DNA of 64,000 nucleotides from contig JAIOJX010000030.1 of the NCBI GenBank assembly GCA_022376925.1, forward strand, positions 167,473,084-167,537,083. The letters run 5' to 3'. The position numbers and the translations under genes are program-made. Positions within the stretch are counted from its first letter, which is position 1; each line of letters opens with the position of its first letter. The notes under the pieces are model-generated. The model saw only the letters and a list, made by a program, of their open reading frames with translations, was not told the DNA's origin and searched no databases. Below are positions 1 through 11,077 of the stretch, piece by piece. This DNA is from Tragulus kanchil. Taxonomy: Eukaryota; Chordata; Mammalia; Artiodactyla; Tragulidae.

Positions 1-212
1 GTGTGGACGTGGCAAGAAGACTGTCTGAAACGTGCCTTATCACCTGCAGCCTCAGCTCAGAAAGGATTTTCGCTTCCATCTTCATCTCATCAGCCAAAGG
101 AAGTCCCACGGTCAAGGCTAGAGTGAAGGGTAGAAAATCTACCCGTGGAAAAGTCATGTCAGGAGAAGGAAGGAAGGAGGGATTTCAGGGCAAATAACAC
201 AACAGACCTCGG
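1..212. other. Unassigned sequence at window edge
   Basis: No gene, RNA or repeat recognised. It contains a short purine-rich GGAAGGAAGGAGGG run near 165-181. An open frame crosses most of it but has no recognisable domain and no splice context that I trust. Confidence 0.4.
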
Positions 213-445
213 ATAGTTTAGCACAGTGGTTAAAGACATAAACTGATACGGGTTCGCATTCCAGCTCCGCGTTGTCTTGGCAAATGATCCCGAGCAACCT
301 TCCTAGGCTTCAGTTCCCTCCTCCAGAAAATGGAAACAGTAATGTGCAGACCCTCCAGTGTGGTTGTGCAGGGGAGTGGGGCAGGCAGATGTGAGACGCT
401 GAGCTGGGTGCCTGGCATCTAGTAAGAACCTAATAGATGCTGGCT
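213..445 (+). repeat. MIR SINE, nearly full length
   Basis: The segment follows the MIR layout: a diverged tRNA-like head with GGTTCGCATTCCAGCTC, a core, a 3' part with the 'CTTCAGTTCCCTCCTCCAGAAAATGG' type signature, then 'GTGCCTGGCATCTAGTAAG'. MIRs are ancient mammalian tRNA-derived SINEs. The copy is strongly diverged, as expected for its age. Confidence 0.8.
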
Positions 446-1124
446 GGGCTGTGGTTAGGAAGAGTCTATTGAAGATTGTGCCTTCTGGGGACAAGGCATG
501 CAGCAAGGTGAGGGGAGGAACATTTCAGGGAAGTAATTGGAGGATCTCTGCATGGTAGGCTCATGCAAAAAGGAAATTGCTCAGTAACTGAGTCATCCAG
601 GGAGCTCTGGGAAAAGAAAGCCTGCAGGCTGGCACTGTTCTCCACTGCAGAGCTGACAGCTTGTTGGAGGAGGGATGGCCTAGGTGGGGGCAGGGAAGGA
701 GGAGGCGCTTTCCTCTCCTGATCTCTTGCTCTGGCTCTCACGCAGAAGTCCAGTTCCTGGACCAGCCTTAGCTGGTGTGTCGAAATGCTGGTTCCTGGGA
801 ACTGCCACCCTGCAATTTGAGAATTTATATAAGTGCATTTGCTTTATCTCTACTTTTAAAGAAAGATACAAATCCTTCCCCAGATGCAGGGTTCTACATC
901 ACTTTTTTTTTTTTTTCTGTGCCACCCCAAGTCAAGCTCTAGGCTGTAGAAGGGGGAAAATAAAGAATATGGAGACTAGTGAGATCGGACTAGCAGGTTT
1001 TATTTTTTTCCCATATTAAAAGACTCCTCCTTCCCCCGCGCAAAAGAAGTGCCACCAGTTATGAGACGCCCTCGGCCGGGTGGCAGGAGAGCGGGCGTGG
1101 GTCTGTGGGTCTCTCCATGCCACA
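446..1124. other. Unique-looking stretch, no gene seen
   Basis: Mixed-composition DNA with a poly-T run near 902-916. No coherent coding frame, RNA gene or recognisable repeat. Open frames on both strands overlap each other and look like chance. Confidence 0.5.
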
Positions 1125-1206
1125 GCGGTTGGGGCACAGCTTTTGGAGTCAGATTGCATGAGTGCAAATTCCCTCTCTTAGCTTCCCAGATATGCAACTA
1201 AGTAAC
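1125..1206 (+). repeat. MIR fragment
   Basis: Reads GGGGCACAGCTTTTGGAGTC, then AGATTGCATGAGTGCAAATTC, matching the head and core of MIR (general form 'GGCTCTGGAGTCAGACTGCCTGGGTTCAAATCC'). Short and diverged. Confidence 0.6.
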
Positions 1207-1389
1207 GGAGCCCTGGTGATACAGATCCGCATCAGTTACAAGTGGTGGCAACAGCCCCTAACTCACAAGTTCTCACAAGATTTGCAGAAAATACCCTAGC
1301 CCTTGATTGCTGTAATGTAGCCTCATACATTGCTTTTCTTTGTGAGAATTCAATGCAGTGGATAAGTACTCCATTAGCCAAGGTCAAGA

Positions 1390-1687
1390 AGTTGTTTCCA
1401 TATAGACTTTTAAAATTAATTAATTTTGGCTTTGCTGAGTCTTTTGCCGTGTGTGGGCTTTTTCTAGTTGCCGCGAGTGGGGGCTACTCTTTGTGGCAGT
1501 GCACGGGCTTCTCACTGCGCTGGCTTCTCTTGTTGTGGAGCATGGCTCTGGGGCACGTGGGCTTCCGTAGTTGTGGTGCATGGACTTAGTTGCTATGTGG
1601 CATGTGGATCTTCCCAACCCAGGGAATGCACCTGTGTCCTCTGCGTGGGCTGGTGGATTCTTAACCACGGGGCCACCAGGCAGGTCC
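1390..1687 (-). repeat. CHR-type cetartiodactyl SINE with target-site duplication
   Basis: In reverse orientation this is a tRNA-derived SINE of the CHR type: the + strand carries the GTGGGGGCTACTCTTTGTGG and GTGGATTCTTAACCACGG signatures. An 11-bp direct repeat CAAGGTCAAGA flanks it at 1379-1389 and 1688-1698, the expected target-site duplication of an L1-mobilised SINE. CHR SINEs occur in whales, hippos and ruminants. Confidence 0.88.
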
Positions 1688-1894
1688 CAAGGTCAAGAGT
1701 TTTATTCCCACGTGGAAACAGTGTTTGCTTCAAGGGAGTGCCAAGAGGGAGCGGGAAGGCTCTTGGAGCAAAATACCACTGCAGGCCAGAGTCAGCGAGG
1801 TGGCACCCATCTGCTGGCCCCCAGGTCTGGAGGCTCAACACTTCAACTTATTGATATATCTGTCTTAGTTTGGTATCCCCCAAAGCTGACTCTG

Positions 1895-2211
1895 GGCTTC
1901 CCTGATAGCTCAACTGGTGAAGAATCTGCCTGCAATGCAGGAGACCCTGGTTCAATTCCTGGGTGGGAAAGATCCCCTGGAGAAGGGATAGGCTACCCAC
2001 TCCAGGATTCTAGGGTTTCCCTGGTGTCTCAGACAGTAAATGATCCATCCGCCTGCAGTGTGGGAGACCTGGATTGGAAAGACCCTCCTCTGGAAGAGGA
2101 AATAAACGACAACCCACTCCAGTCTTTTGCCTGGAGAATCCCATGGACAGAGGAACCTGGCAGGCGACAGTAGTCCATGGGGCTGCAGAGTCGGACATGA
2201 CTTTCACTTTC
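1895..2211 (+). repeat. Bov-tA SINE, two tRNA-like units
   Basis: Two successive tRNA-like heads are visible (about 1895 and 2010; the second reads TTTCCCTGGTGTCTCAGAC), followed by the body with CCTGGAGAATCCCATGGACA and a terminal CGGACATGACT. Flanked by AAAGCTGACTCTG at 1882-1894 and AAAGCCGACTCTG at 2212-2224, a 13-bp target-site duplication with one mismatch. Bov-tA elements are ruminant-specific. Confidence 0.92.
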
Positions 2212-2224
2212 AAAGCCGACTCTG

Positions 2225-2959
2225 AGAAGGGATTCATATACAGGCAATTGATTAGGGAATGATTTATTAGCTAGTGTTTTCCAGAAAAACTGACAAGGGA
2301 GTGGGGAAGTGAGACCAAGAAGCAAGGATGTGACACGCAGCCACGGCTGGGTCCCATTGGCAGTTGTGCACATAATGCTTCAGAGGATCTGCATCAGGGT
2401 CAGAGGAACGAGAGGATTTATCAGTCATAAACGGGTGGCCCCCAAGTGGGTGCAATTTCCCAGGCATTTCCAGCTCTCCACACACACACAGGCCGAGTGG
2501 GTGTCAGCAGCCTGCGATGTGTCCTCAGGTGCTGGCTGTTGGAGAGAAAGCAGGAACGGTCTCAGTGCACACAGACACGGTAAGGGGACTCCAGGGGTTT
2601 GAGGAGAGCATGAGCAGCAGCTGGTACCACGCCCAAAGGTGACTGGGTGCCGGGGACTGGCTCACGTGAAGCAAAGTCCCAACCGATGGCCCCATTTCCA
2701 GGGAGAAACAGAAGCAGCAGGCTCTCCCGGTTTTCATGATCAGGGTTCCCCAGGGAGGAGCGGCTGCCTTGAAAACAGACTGCAGGCTGAGGACGCACCG
2801 GGCTGCCGGGTGGGGTGGGCTTCATGACAGCCGAGTCCTGCCACTTTGGTGGTGATAGGACAGGGTGGTGGGCGTGCCTGGGTCAGGATCCCCGCTTGCC
2901 CGGCGGGGCTGGAAGCTAAGTCTCCCAGTGATGCCAGCAGCGGTGTGGGGTCGGAAGAG
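2225..2959. other. Unassigned sequence
   Basis: GC-moderate DNA with no repeat family or gene that I recognise. Several open frames of 60-97 codons overlap on both strands and are not credible as genes. Confidence 0.5.
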
Positions 2960-3078
2960 GCATTCTGCATTTAAAAGTCAGAAGGCCCCAGGTTCAAATC
3001 CTGGCTCTTTTCTGGGTCAGCTGTGTAACCTGGGGCAAAGTACCTGACCTCTCGGAGCTTCATCACCTGACTGAAATG
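2960..3078 (+). repeat. MIR SINE fragment
   Basis: CAGGTTCAAATCCTGGCTC is followed by CTGTGTAACCTGGGGCAAAG and CTGACCTCTCGGAGCTTCA, in the order and spacing of the MIR core and 3' region. Confidence 0.85.
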
Positions 3079-3774
3079 ACGGTCCTCCGGCTCTTCGTGG
3101 GGGTGGTTTCAAAACCAGCATCCCAGGTCACTTCCTTCCAGAGCCAGGGGATTGATTACTACTCCATCTGAGGGGACCGTCACTTAAAAAAGAGTGGGTG
3201 ACGGTGACGGTGTTTATGGTCTGTGCCTTCCTCGCGTCTGTATTCATCTCAGTCTACTCCTAAATGAGTCCTCCTAGAAGCCCAGCTCCCAGCTGCCCTG
3301 GGCCAGGCTGCTGCCTCCCGTCCTCATCCCCTCCCTCACGCACCCGCCAGGCCTCTGCTTTCTTTCCACCGGGTGCCGCCAACAGGGTGTTCCTGTCTGA
3401 CAGGGAATTTTTCACAAGGCTCAGGAGGACCAAGGAGGGGTTATGATAGAGCACAGAAAGGAAGTAATTGTCAGTTTGGTCCTGGAGATCCTGGCCTTGA
3501 AAACGACCAATTTCCCTCATCTTGGAGCATTCATTGGCCCCTGGCTCTCCCCATGACTCTGTCCCTTAGTACCCTTGAGCCCCTCTCCTGGGAGACGCCA
3601 CCCCCACCCCCTTCCAGAGCACACTCCCCACCTCCCACCACACTGGACCTGCATAGCGGGCAAGCCTCGGGGCCTGTGACCCGTCATGCCCGGTGGCATT
3701 GTCTTAATCCCCCTCCTGGACCAGGCCCTGGATGCTCATTTTTCTCAATCATAAATAAACAAAAATACCTTCCT
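3079..3774. other. Unassigned GC-rich sequence
   Basis: No repeat or gene recognised. C-rich tracts near 3585-3640 give overlapping low-complexity open frames (runs of P on one strand, G on the other), which argues against coding. Confidence 0.45.
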
Positions 3775-3783
3775 TGATTTTTT

Positions 3784-4070
3784 TTTAGTGCTTTTTTTTT
3801 TTTTTTTTGGCCACTTCTATTGGTCTTTCTTTTATTTATTTTCATCCATCTTTGTTCTTTGGCCTGTGTGGGCCTCCCATCGCAGTGGCCTCTCTCGCTG
3901 CAGAGCACTGGCTCTGGGCACATGTGCCCCAGAGCTCCAGCTCGGTAGTTGCACACATCAGTCCAGCTGCTCCGCGGCACGTGGGATCTTCCCAAGCCAG
4001 GGAGCAAACCAGCACCCCTTGCACTGCAAGGCGGTGTCCCCACCCACTGGACCACCAGGGAAGCCCCTCC
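3784..4070 (-). repeat. Young tRNA-derived SINE, third family (copy 1)
   Basis: Member of a SINE family distinct from Bov-tA and CHR (see the finding on this family). In reverse orientation it starts GGGGCTTCCCTGGTGGTCCA, has a B-box-like region in the weaker form TTTGCTCCCTGGC, continues through CAAAGAACAAAGATGGATG and ends AATAGAAGTGGCC followed by an A-rich tail (poly-T on the + strand at about 3791-3808). A TTGATTTTT / CTGATTTTT pair flanks it (about 3775-3783 and 4072-4080), a probable short target-site duplication. Confidence 0.8.
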
Positions 4071-4266
4071 CCTGATTTTTATATTTTCTTTCACAAAAAT
4101 ACAGCACAGCCCAAGAGGCTAAGAGGGGCTTTTTTGCCATGAAGTCTGGCTGAAATATCAGCTTGGTTTTGGCAAGAGCATCCTTTCCCATCTTCTAATT
4201 GCTCCCATCACCCCCACTTGCCTCTGAGGTTCCCTCTTCCTGAGCTCCGGCTGCTGTCCCCACCCA

Positions 4267-4299
4267 GACACACACACACACACACACACACTCTCTCTC

Positions 4300-4336
<37 letters not shown>
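4267..4336. repeat. Compound (CA)n(CT)n microsatellite
   Basis: A run of CA dinucleotides at 4267-4290 passes directly into CT dinucleotides at 4291-4335, with one GT interruption near 4307. Likely length-polymorphic. The long open frames here are translations of the repeat. Confidence 0.97.
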
Positions 4337-4339
<3 letters not shown>

Positions 4340-4824
4340 TCCTCTAGCTCTTGAATTCCTCCAATCAAATCAAGTCTGGGCTGGAGCCCTCCTGCCTCTT
4401 TAAGGTGACTTGGCATTTCTCTGTGTGGATCCATTTTGCTGTCTTTATGGCTTAACTGGCTGAGGCACGGTTTATTTCCTGATGTCAGAATTCTCCCAGG
4501 CAGGTCTCTGACCTCTCCCCGCTTGCCTGCATGGAGGGTGGGCCCCAGAGTTTATCCATGGTCATCAGCAGCCATGCCCGCACTCCCTCTGCCCTACTGT
4601 TTTCACAGGCTGCCCCCTGGCTTTACCCTATCCATCACCTACAAGACTCTGGAATATTTTAAGATTTTTTTTATTACAATAAGAATGCATGTTCAGTTCA
4701 GAAGAAAAATAGAAAATGTAGATAAGCAAATATAAAAATCAATCTTAATGCATAGCATCAAAATAGTCTCTGCTAACATTTTGATGGATAGTCTCTCAGG
4801 TTTTATTTCCTGTGAATATATATG
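4337..4824. other. Mostly unassigned; AT-rich 3' half
   Basis: 4337-4650 shows nothing recognisable. 4650-4824 is AT-rich, with a GCTAACATTTTGATGGATAG motif reminiscent of an old interspersed repeat whose family I cannot name. Confidence 0.4.
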
Positions 4825-4867
4825 CATATTTTCATGACTGTTGATTGCAGGTGATAGAAACTCAAAC

Positions 4868-5211
4868 TCCGTGCTAGGGCTGAATTGTGTCCACCCCGTC
4901 CCACCTCCATTCATATGTTGAAGTTCTAAGAAGTAAGGTATTTGGAGATGGTGCCTTTGTAGAGGTCATTAAGGTTTTAAACCTTAATATCCTGGGAGTG
5001 GACCTTCATCCAGTATGACTGATGTCCCTTAAAGAAATCAGGACCCGGACAAGCCCAGCAGGTAGCCAGGGAGGAAGCCTCTGGAGAAATCAACCCTGTT
5101 GACTCCTAGATCTTAGACTTGTAGCCTTTGGAATTGGGAAGAAGTATGTTTCTGTTGTTTTAGGCTCCCAGCCTGTGGCTGTTCGTTAGGGAGACCCTAG
5201 CGAACTCATAC
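4868..5211 (+). mobile_element. MaLR (MLT1/MST-type) solo LTR
   Basis: Carries the order of motifs typical of these old mammalian LTRs: GGGCTGAATTGTGTCCACCC, ATTCATATGTTGAAGTTCTA, TATTTGGAGATGGTGCCTTT, a TTAGACTTGTAGCC stretch near the 3' end and a terminal CCCTAGCGAACTCATACA. No internal retroviral genes. A second copy lies at about 5950-6291 through duplication 1. The exact subfamily is not resolved. Confidence 0.7.
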
Positions 5212-5508
5212 ACCCCTCGAACTAGCTGCAGCCCGAAGAGGATTTGTTTGATGGTTCATACAGCCGGAAGAGTGAAGCTGGGATGCAGGTGGTCCACCTG
5301 GAAAGATGGGGACTGGGGATTTGAAAACCACTGGGAGCTCATGTTCTGACACCCCTCCCTGCTTCTCCCTGGCTCTGTCCTCCCAAAAGCAGCTCCCTGC
5401 ACCCAGCAGGAAATAGCTCCCCAGTCTCCAATGTACAGCTTCATCCCCAAGGAAGGATGGGCCTTTGGTCTCACAGCTAGTTTACGAAGTCCCAAGGCAC
5501 AGGTTTTG

Positions 5509-5630
5509 GTTTGCATCACTTTGGCCGCATGGATTGTGGGAACTTAGTTCCCCAACCAGAGATTGAACCTCAGCCCTCAGCAGTGAACCCCCAAGTCCTA
5601 ACCACTGGACCACCAGGGAATCCCCTTGGG
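5509..5630 (-). repeat. Short CHR-type SINE
   Basis: Minus-strand CHR head: the + strand reads CTTAGTTCCCCAACCAGAG, then CTAACCACTGGACCACCAGG. Flanked by ACAGGTTTTG at 5499-5508 and 5631-5640, a 10-bp target-site duplication. The same element with the same flanks recurs at 6589-6709 in copy B of duplication 1. Confidence 0.85.
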
Positions 5631-7130
5631 ACAGGTTTTGAATGGCCTGGTTTTGGTCATAGCCCACTCCAAGGCCATTCAAGGTTGTGCAGGACAGCAG
5701 GGCCATCTTGCCAGCACTTCCCTACCACATTCTGGTTCTGGGGGTTGAATTCTCACGTATATCTTTCAGGTCATGTTGCTGAGGAACCTGGCCGAGACTA
5801 GGGTGAGCCAAATGAGGTCAGATTTACAGGATACCAAAAAAGCTCAGTAAGCAGAGGAAATAATCTTCTCAGGCACTATGAAAAGAAAATCAAATCAGCC
5901 AAGTATGGTCCATATTTTCATGATTTATGCAGTGATAGAAACTCAAACTCCGTTAGGGCTGAATTGTGTCCACCCCGTCCCACCTCCATTCATATGTTGA
6001 AGTTCTAAGAAGTAAGGTATTTGGAGATGGTGCCTTTGTAGAGGTCATTAAGGTTTTAAACCTTAATATCCTGGGAGTGGACCTTCATCCAGTATGACTG
6101 ATGTCCCTTAAAGAAATCAGGACCCGGACAAGCCCAGCAGGTAGCCAGGGAGGAAGCCTCTGGAGAAATCAACCCTGTTGACTCCTAGATCTTAGACTTG
6201 TAGCCTTTGGAATTGGGAAGAAGTATGTTTCTGTTGTTTTAGGCTCCCAGCCTGTGGCTGTTCGTTAGGGAGACCCTAGCGAACTCATACACCCCTCGAA
6301 CTAGCTGCAGCCCGAAGAGGATTTGTTTGATGGTTCATACAGCCGGAAGAGTGAAGCTGGGATGCAGGTGGTCCACCTGGAAAGATGGGGACTGGGGATT
6401 TGAAAACCACTGGGAGCTCATGTTCTGACACCCCTCCCTGCTTCTCCCTGGCTCTGTCCCCCCAAAAAGCAGCTCCCTGCACCCAGCAGGAAATAGCTCC
6501 CCAGTCTCCAATGTACAGCTTCGTCCCCAAGGAAGGATGGGCCTTTGGTCTCACAGCTAGTTTACGAAGTCCCAAGGCACAGGTTTTGGTTTGCATCACT
6601 TTGGCGCATGGATTGTGGGAACTTAGTTCCCCAACCAGAGATTGAACCTCAGCCCTCAGCAGTGAACCCCCAAGTCCTAACCACTGGACCACCAGGGAAT
6701 CCCCTTGGGACAGGTTTTGAATGGCCTGGTTTTGGTCATAGCCCACTCCAAGGCCATTCAAGGTTGTGCAGGACAGCAGGGCCATCTTGCCAGCACTTCC
6801 CTACCACATTCTGGTTCTGGGGGTTGAATTCTCACGTATATCTTTCAGGTCATGTTGCTGAGGAACCTGGCCGAGACTAGGGTGAGCCAAATGAGGTCAG
6901 ATTTACAGGATACCAAAAAAGCTCAGTAAGCAGAGGAAATAATCTTCTCAGGCACTATGAAAAGAAAATCAAATCAGCCAAGTATGGTCCACAGGATGTC
7001 TGCTTGTTCTACTAAGTACAGTGTTATTAGGACACTGTGGGTTCAGCCATCCTGCAGTATTTTGGTGCTATCAGAAGAAAGTCTGCCAAGGAGAGAGTGA
7101 ACTTCTATGAGACACTCCTGACTTTGGGGC

Positions 7131-7801
7131 TGTATTAGTCAGGGTTCTGCAGGGGAACAGAGTGAATAGGATGCATATGTAGGGAGAGGGAAAGAGATTT
7201 TGGGGGGCGGGGGCACTTCTATTGGTCTCTCATTTATTTACTTTCATCCATCTTGGTTCTTTGGCCCATGTGGGCCTCCCATTGCAGTGGCCTATCGCTG
7301 CAGAGCACCGGCTCTGGGCACATGTGCTCCAGAGCTCTGGCTCGGTAGTTGGACACATTGGTCCAGCTGCTCCATGATATGTGGGATCCTCCCAGACCTG
7401 GGATTGAACCAGCACCTCTTGCACTGCAAGGTGGTGTCCTTACCCACTGGACCACCGGGGAAGCCCCAGAGAAAGAGATTTTAAGGGACTGGCTGACTCA
7501 TACCATCATGAAGGCTTGGCGGATTCAAAATCTGCAGTGGAAGTTGTAGGATGGTGGCCCAGGGAGGGGTTTAAGTCCAAAGATGGTCTGCTGACAGAAT
7601 TCCCTCTTCTTCCAGGGAATTCAGTCTTTTTCCGTGAAGGCTTTTAGCTGTTGTTTGAGGCCCACCCACATTCTGGAGGGTAGTCTGCTTTCCTCACAGT
7701 CTGCTGATCTGAATGATAGTCTCATTTACATCTTGAGTGATGTTTGATCAGATATCTGGGTATCCTGGCTTACCCAAATTGACACCAAATTAACCATCAC
7801 A
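7131..7801 (+). mobile_element. Old LTR-like element interrupted by a young SINE
   Basis: Begins TGTATTAGTCAGGGTTCTGC and ends TTAACCATCACA, a TG...CA layout. Both ends belong to a widespread old mammalian interspersed repeat that I believe is LTR-derived, but I cannot name the family. Split by the SINE at 7202-7471. Its 3' third recurs at 8757-8892 because duplication 2 starts inside it. Confidence 0.6.
7202..7471 (-). repeat. Young third-family SINE (copy 2) with perfect TSD
   Basis: Reverse-oriented copy. The + strand reads from the tail (CACTTCTATTGGTCTCTC) to the head (GGACCACCGGGGAAGCCCC). A perfect 11-bp duplication AAAGAGATTTT lies at 7191-7201 and 7472-7482. The host is the LTR-like element 7131-7801, which gives an insertion order. 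Confidence 0.93.
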
Positions 7802-9849
7802 GTTGTCTTCTATTATTATGGAATTCGTAATTAGCACTTTATTTTCTCCATGAAGACATTCTTTTTCTCTGCAACAAGAAAAGTCCTCCATTAGCAAGAA
7901 GAGGCTGTGTTTTCTATGTCTCTTTGCATGCTCTGATGTTTTCTAGAATCGTACTTTGCACAAAGGAGACACAGTGTTATTTCATGTGTGTATGTGTGTG
8001 CGTGCTAAGTCGCTCAGTCGTGTCCAGCTCTTTGTGATTCTATGGACTATAGCCTCGTGGACTTCTCTGTCCACAGGATTTTCCAGACAAGAATACTGGA
8101 ATGGGTTTCCATTTCTTTCTCCAGGGAATCTTCCTGACCCAGGAATCACACCCACGTCTCCTGCATCTCCTAATTGTAGGCGGATTCTTTACTGCTGAGC
8201 CAGCAAAGAGCAACTTTGTTATTTGATGGGGGTGGGTAGCTATTACTTTGGCTCATTTTTTTGGCCTCATCTTTTGGTCAAAAATTTGTAGGACCTTAGG
8301 AGAAAAATGGGTGACTTTTCAAAATCCAAGTACAAAACCGTTCAGGTACAAATATCAGAGAAAGAGTCTTTTCAAGAATATCTATCTTCTTCTTCCAACT
8401 CATGCTTTAAAAGTGCATCCAGCTCTTGACCTTTGAGAGAACTCTGTGAGTGGATATGAGGACTCAAAAGCCCAGGCAGTCTCTCTCCGTGGAATGTAGG
8501 AACTATTCCTCCTACAGTTTCTTTCCTAAATCCTTAATCCTAATAATAATGAAAATGATTTATCAGATTAAGACGCAAATTAATCCTGTCTGAACAACTT
8601 GATGTTATCATGTTTAATTTCAAATTTAATTATCTTGGTATTTAATTACAAAACAGTTAAGTACCTTATTGTAATTATATGTCTTTTTCAACTAGAAAGA
8701 GGCCAGAAATCCCCGATAATGGCCACCCTGAGGCAGAGCCATTTTCCACTTTATCTCCACATTCTGGAGGGTAGTCTGCTTTCCTCACAGTCTGCTGATC
8801 TGAATGATAGTCTCATTTACATCTTGAGTGATGTTTGATCAGATATCTGGGTATCCTGGCTTACCCAAATTGACACCAAATTAACCATCACAGTTGTCTT
8901 CTATTATTATGGAATTCGTAATTAGCACTTTATTTTCTCCATGAAGACATTCTTTTTCTCTGCAACAAGAAAAGTCCTCCATTAGCAAGAAGAGGCTGTG
9001 TTTTCTATGTCTCTTTGCATGCTCTGATGTTTTCTAGAATCGTACTTTGCACAAAGGAGACACAGTGTTATTTCATGTGTGTATGTGTGTGCGTGCTAAG
9101 TCGCTCAGTCGTGTCCAGCTCTTTGTGATTCTATGGACTATAGCCTCGTGGACTTCTCTGTCCACAGGATTTTCCAGACAAGAATACTGGAATGGGTTTC
9201 CATTTCTTTCTCCAGGGAATCTTCCTGACCCAGGAATCACACCCACGTCTCCTGCATCTCCTAATTGTAGGCGGATTCTTTACTGCTGAGCCAGCAAAGA
9301 GCAACTTTGTTATTTGATGGGGGTGGGTAGCTATTACTTTGGCTCATTTTTTTGGCCTCATCTTTTGGTCAAAAATTTGTAGGACCTTAGGAGAAAAATG
9401 GGTGACTTTTCAAAATCCAAGTACAAAACCGTTCAGGTACAAATATCAGAGAAAGAGTCTTTTCAAGAATATCTATCTTCTTCTTCCAACTCATGCTTTA
9501 AAAGTGCATCCAGCTCTTGACCTTTGAGAGAACTCTGTGAGTGGATATGAGGACTCAAAAGCCCAGGCAGTCTCTCTCCGTGGAATGTAGGAACTATTCC
9601 TCCTACAGTTTCTTTCCTAAATCCTTAATCCTAATAATAATGAAAATGATTTATCAGATTAAGACGCAAATTAATCCTGTCTGAACAACTTGATGTTATC
9701 ATGTTTAATTTCAAATTTAATTATCTTGGTATTTAATTACAAAACAGTTAAGTACCTTATTGTAATTATATGTCTTTTTCAACTAGAAAGAGGCCAGAAA
9801 TCCCCGATAATGGCCACCCTGAGGCAGAGCCATTTTCCACTTTATCTCC
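7666..9849. repeat. Direct tandem duplication 2 (period 1091)
   Basis: Copy A 7666-8756, copy B 8757-9849. The copies look identical over their whole length by eye (offset 1091 at both ends), and all frames within them translate identically. The junction shares only CCAC with the flank. Copy A starts inside the LTR-like element; copy B ends in TTTATCTCC before unique DNA. Confidence 0.98.
7987..8216 (-). repeat. Bov-tA SINE with TSD
   Basis: Minus-strand Bov-tA: the + strand carries TAAGTCGCTCAGTCGTGTCC, ACAAGAATACTGGAATGGGT and TTTACTGCTGAGCCAGCAAA. Flanks TGTTATTTCATG (7975-7986) and TGTTATTTGATG (8217-8228) form a 12-bp target-site duplication with one mismatch. Duplicated at 9078-9307. 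Confidence 0.9.
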
Positions 9850-10574
9850 AACACGAATCAGCCCTGCCTCTCAAGTTTCCTGTTTCTTGAGCACAACGTA
9901 TTTGTTCGTAAGCACATCCTCTTCCTTAGGCTCCCAAACCAAATATCCAAAGCCAGATCTGCGGCTGGCGTTGACTGCTACAGACAGGGCCTCCAAAGCC
10001 TTGTTCTTTCACAAGATCACCTTAAGCAGCATTCCTCTGCCCACTCCTCCACCTTCTCAGGGCCAGGAGCCCGTGCGCGATCCTTTGAAGACAGGGGTTG
10101 CTAACCTCAGTGCTGTAGTGTCGCCCTTCCCGTGGGCACCTGACACCAGGATGGGGCGAGCATTGTCCAGTCCAGATGAACGCCGTTCCTGGCTCTGCTG
10201 CAGGGCTGCGGGGGGCTTGCCAGCTTTATCCTTTGGAAGGAGGGGTCCTGGGAGAGAGGCCGGCATGGCTGCTGTGGTGAGGGTTCTCTGGAGCCTCAGG
10301 GCACTGACTACTCACCCACTGGCCCAGAAGAATGTGACATTTTTCACAATTGAGATAGCTCTCCCAGTGCGTCCAGGCTCAGCCCCTCTCTACGCACAGG
10401 GTCGGGCAGTTTAGAAGATGCCTGAAATAGACGAGAGGGTCTCACATGTGGCAGGGTGGATGGGGTGAGGGTCGGGACTGGAGAACCACACCTGAATCCA
10501 GGAAGCAGCCTAGTGATGATCAGATGGGCAGGGTTTTTTTTCCGCATGAGAAAACCCCCACATTCAGACTCTTC
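9850..10574. other. Unassigned sequence
   Basis: No repeat family recognised. A 214-codon open frame starts inside copy B of duplication 2 and runs through here to 10414. It has no domain I recognise and no family resemblance, so I treat it as chance. CpG content is modest (for example CCCGTGCGCGATCC near 10068). Confidence 0.45.
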
Positions 10575-10598
10575 TTTTTTTTTTTTTTTTTTTTTTTT
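10575..10598. repeat. Poly-T tract
   Basis: A run of about 24 T. Possibly the tail of an old minus-strand retrotransposon, but the adjacent sequence is not recognisable. Confidence 0.9.
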
Positions 10599-10744
10599 GA
10601 GAAAATTTAAGATTTTAAAACATGGGAAGTCAACTCAAGTTTTCTTTCCATATACCTGTGAGTCAACCAGCATGTAACTGAAGACTTGAAGTCACAGCCA
10701 CTCCATCCTGCACAGGGCTTCTGTTTTCCCATCTTCTGTTTTAA

Positions 10745-10935
10745 AAAAGTGAGGATGATACACAACGCAGAGAACTACTCTGTGTATAGCACAGAGGACT
10801 ATGTTCAACATCTTGTTATAACCTAAAATGGAAAAGAATCAAAATAAATTTAATGTATATATGTGTATATATACATATAACTGAGTCACTTTGCTGTATA
10901 GCTGAAACTTTGTAAATCAGCTATACTTCAGAGAA
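10745..10935 (+). mobile_element. L1 3' end fragment
   Basis: Plus-strand L1 3' untranslated region: TATAACCTAAAATGGAAAAG, a TATATATGTGTATATATACA stretch, CTGAGTCACTTTGCTGTATA and TGTAAATCAGCTATACTTCA appear in the usual order. No coding part remains. Confidence 0.85.
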
Positions 10936-11077
10936 AAATGTCAAGATGGACTTCTGAGTTTCACTTAGTATATAGAAAGCTCTGTCTCCTTACAAGAGAA
11001 AATGGAACATTGTACAAATTCACAGCTTCCTTTGAACCCATAATAAAGCAGAGGATGCTGGATAAAGAATTAACTCA

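Larger units (their letters stand above)
4825..6989. repeat. Direct tandem duplication 1 (period 1086)
   Basis: Copy A 4825-5910, copy B 5911-6989, head to tail. They differ by small changes: CCGTGCTAGG vs CCGTTAGG, TCCTCCCAAAAGC vs TCCCCCCAAAAAGC, CTTCATCC vs CTTCGTCC, TTGGCCGCATGG vs TTGGCGCATGG. The first 30 bases of copy B are garbled relative to A (TGATTTATGCAGTGATAG vs TGACTGTTGATTGCAGGTGA). Each copy carries the same LTR and SINE fragments, so duplication came after those insertions. Likely an assembly overlap. Confidence 0.97.

Noticed and set aside
9770..10414. 214-codon plus-strand frame
   Set aside because: It begins in duplicated DNA; the equivalent start in copy A leads to a different frame end. 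No domain or homology pattern recognised.
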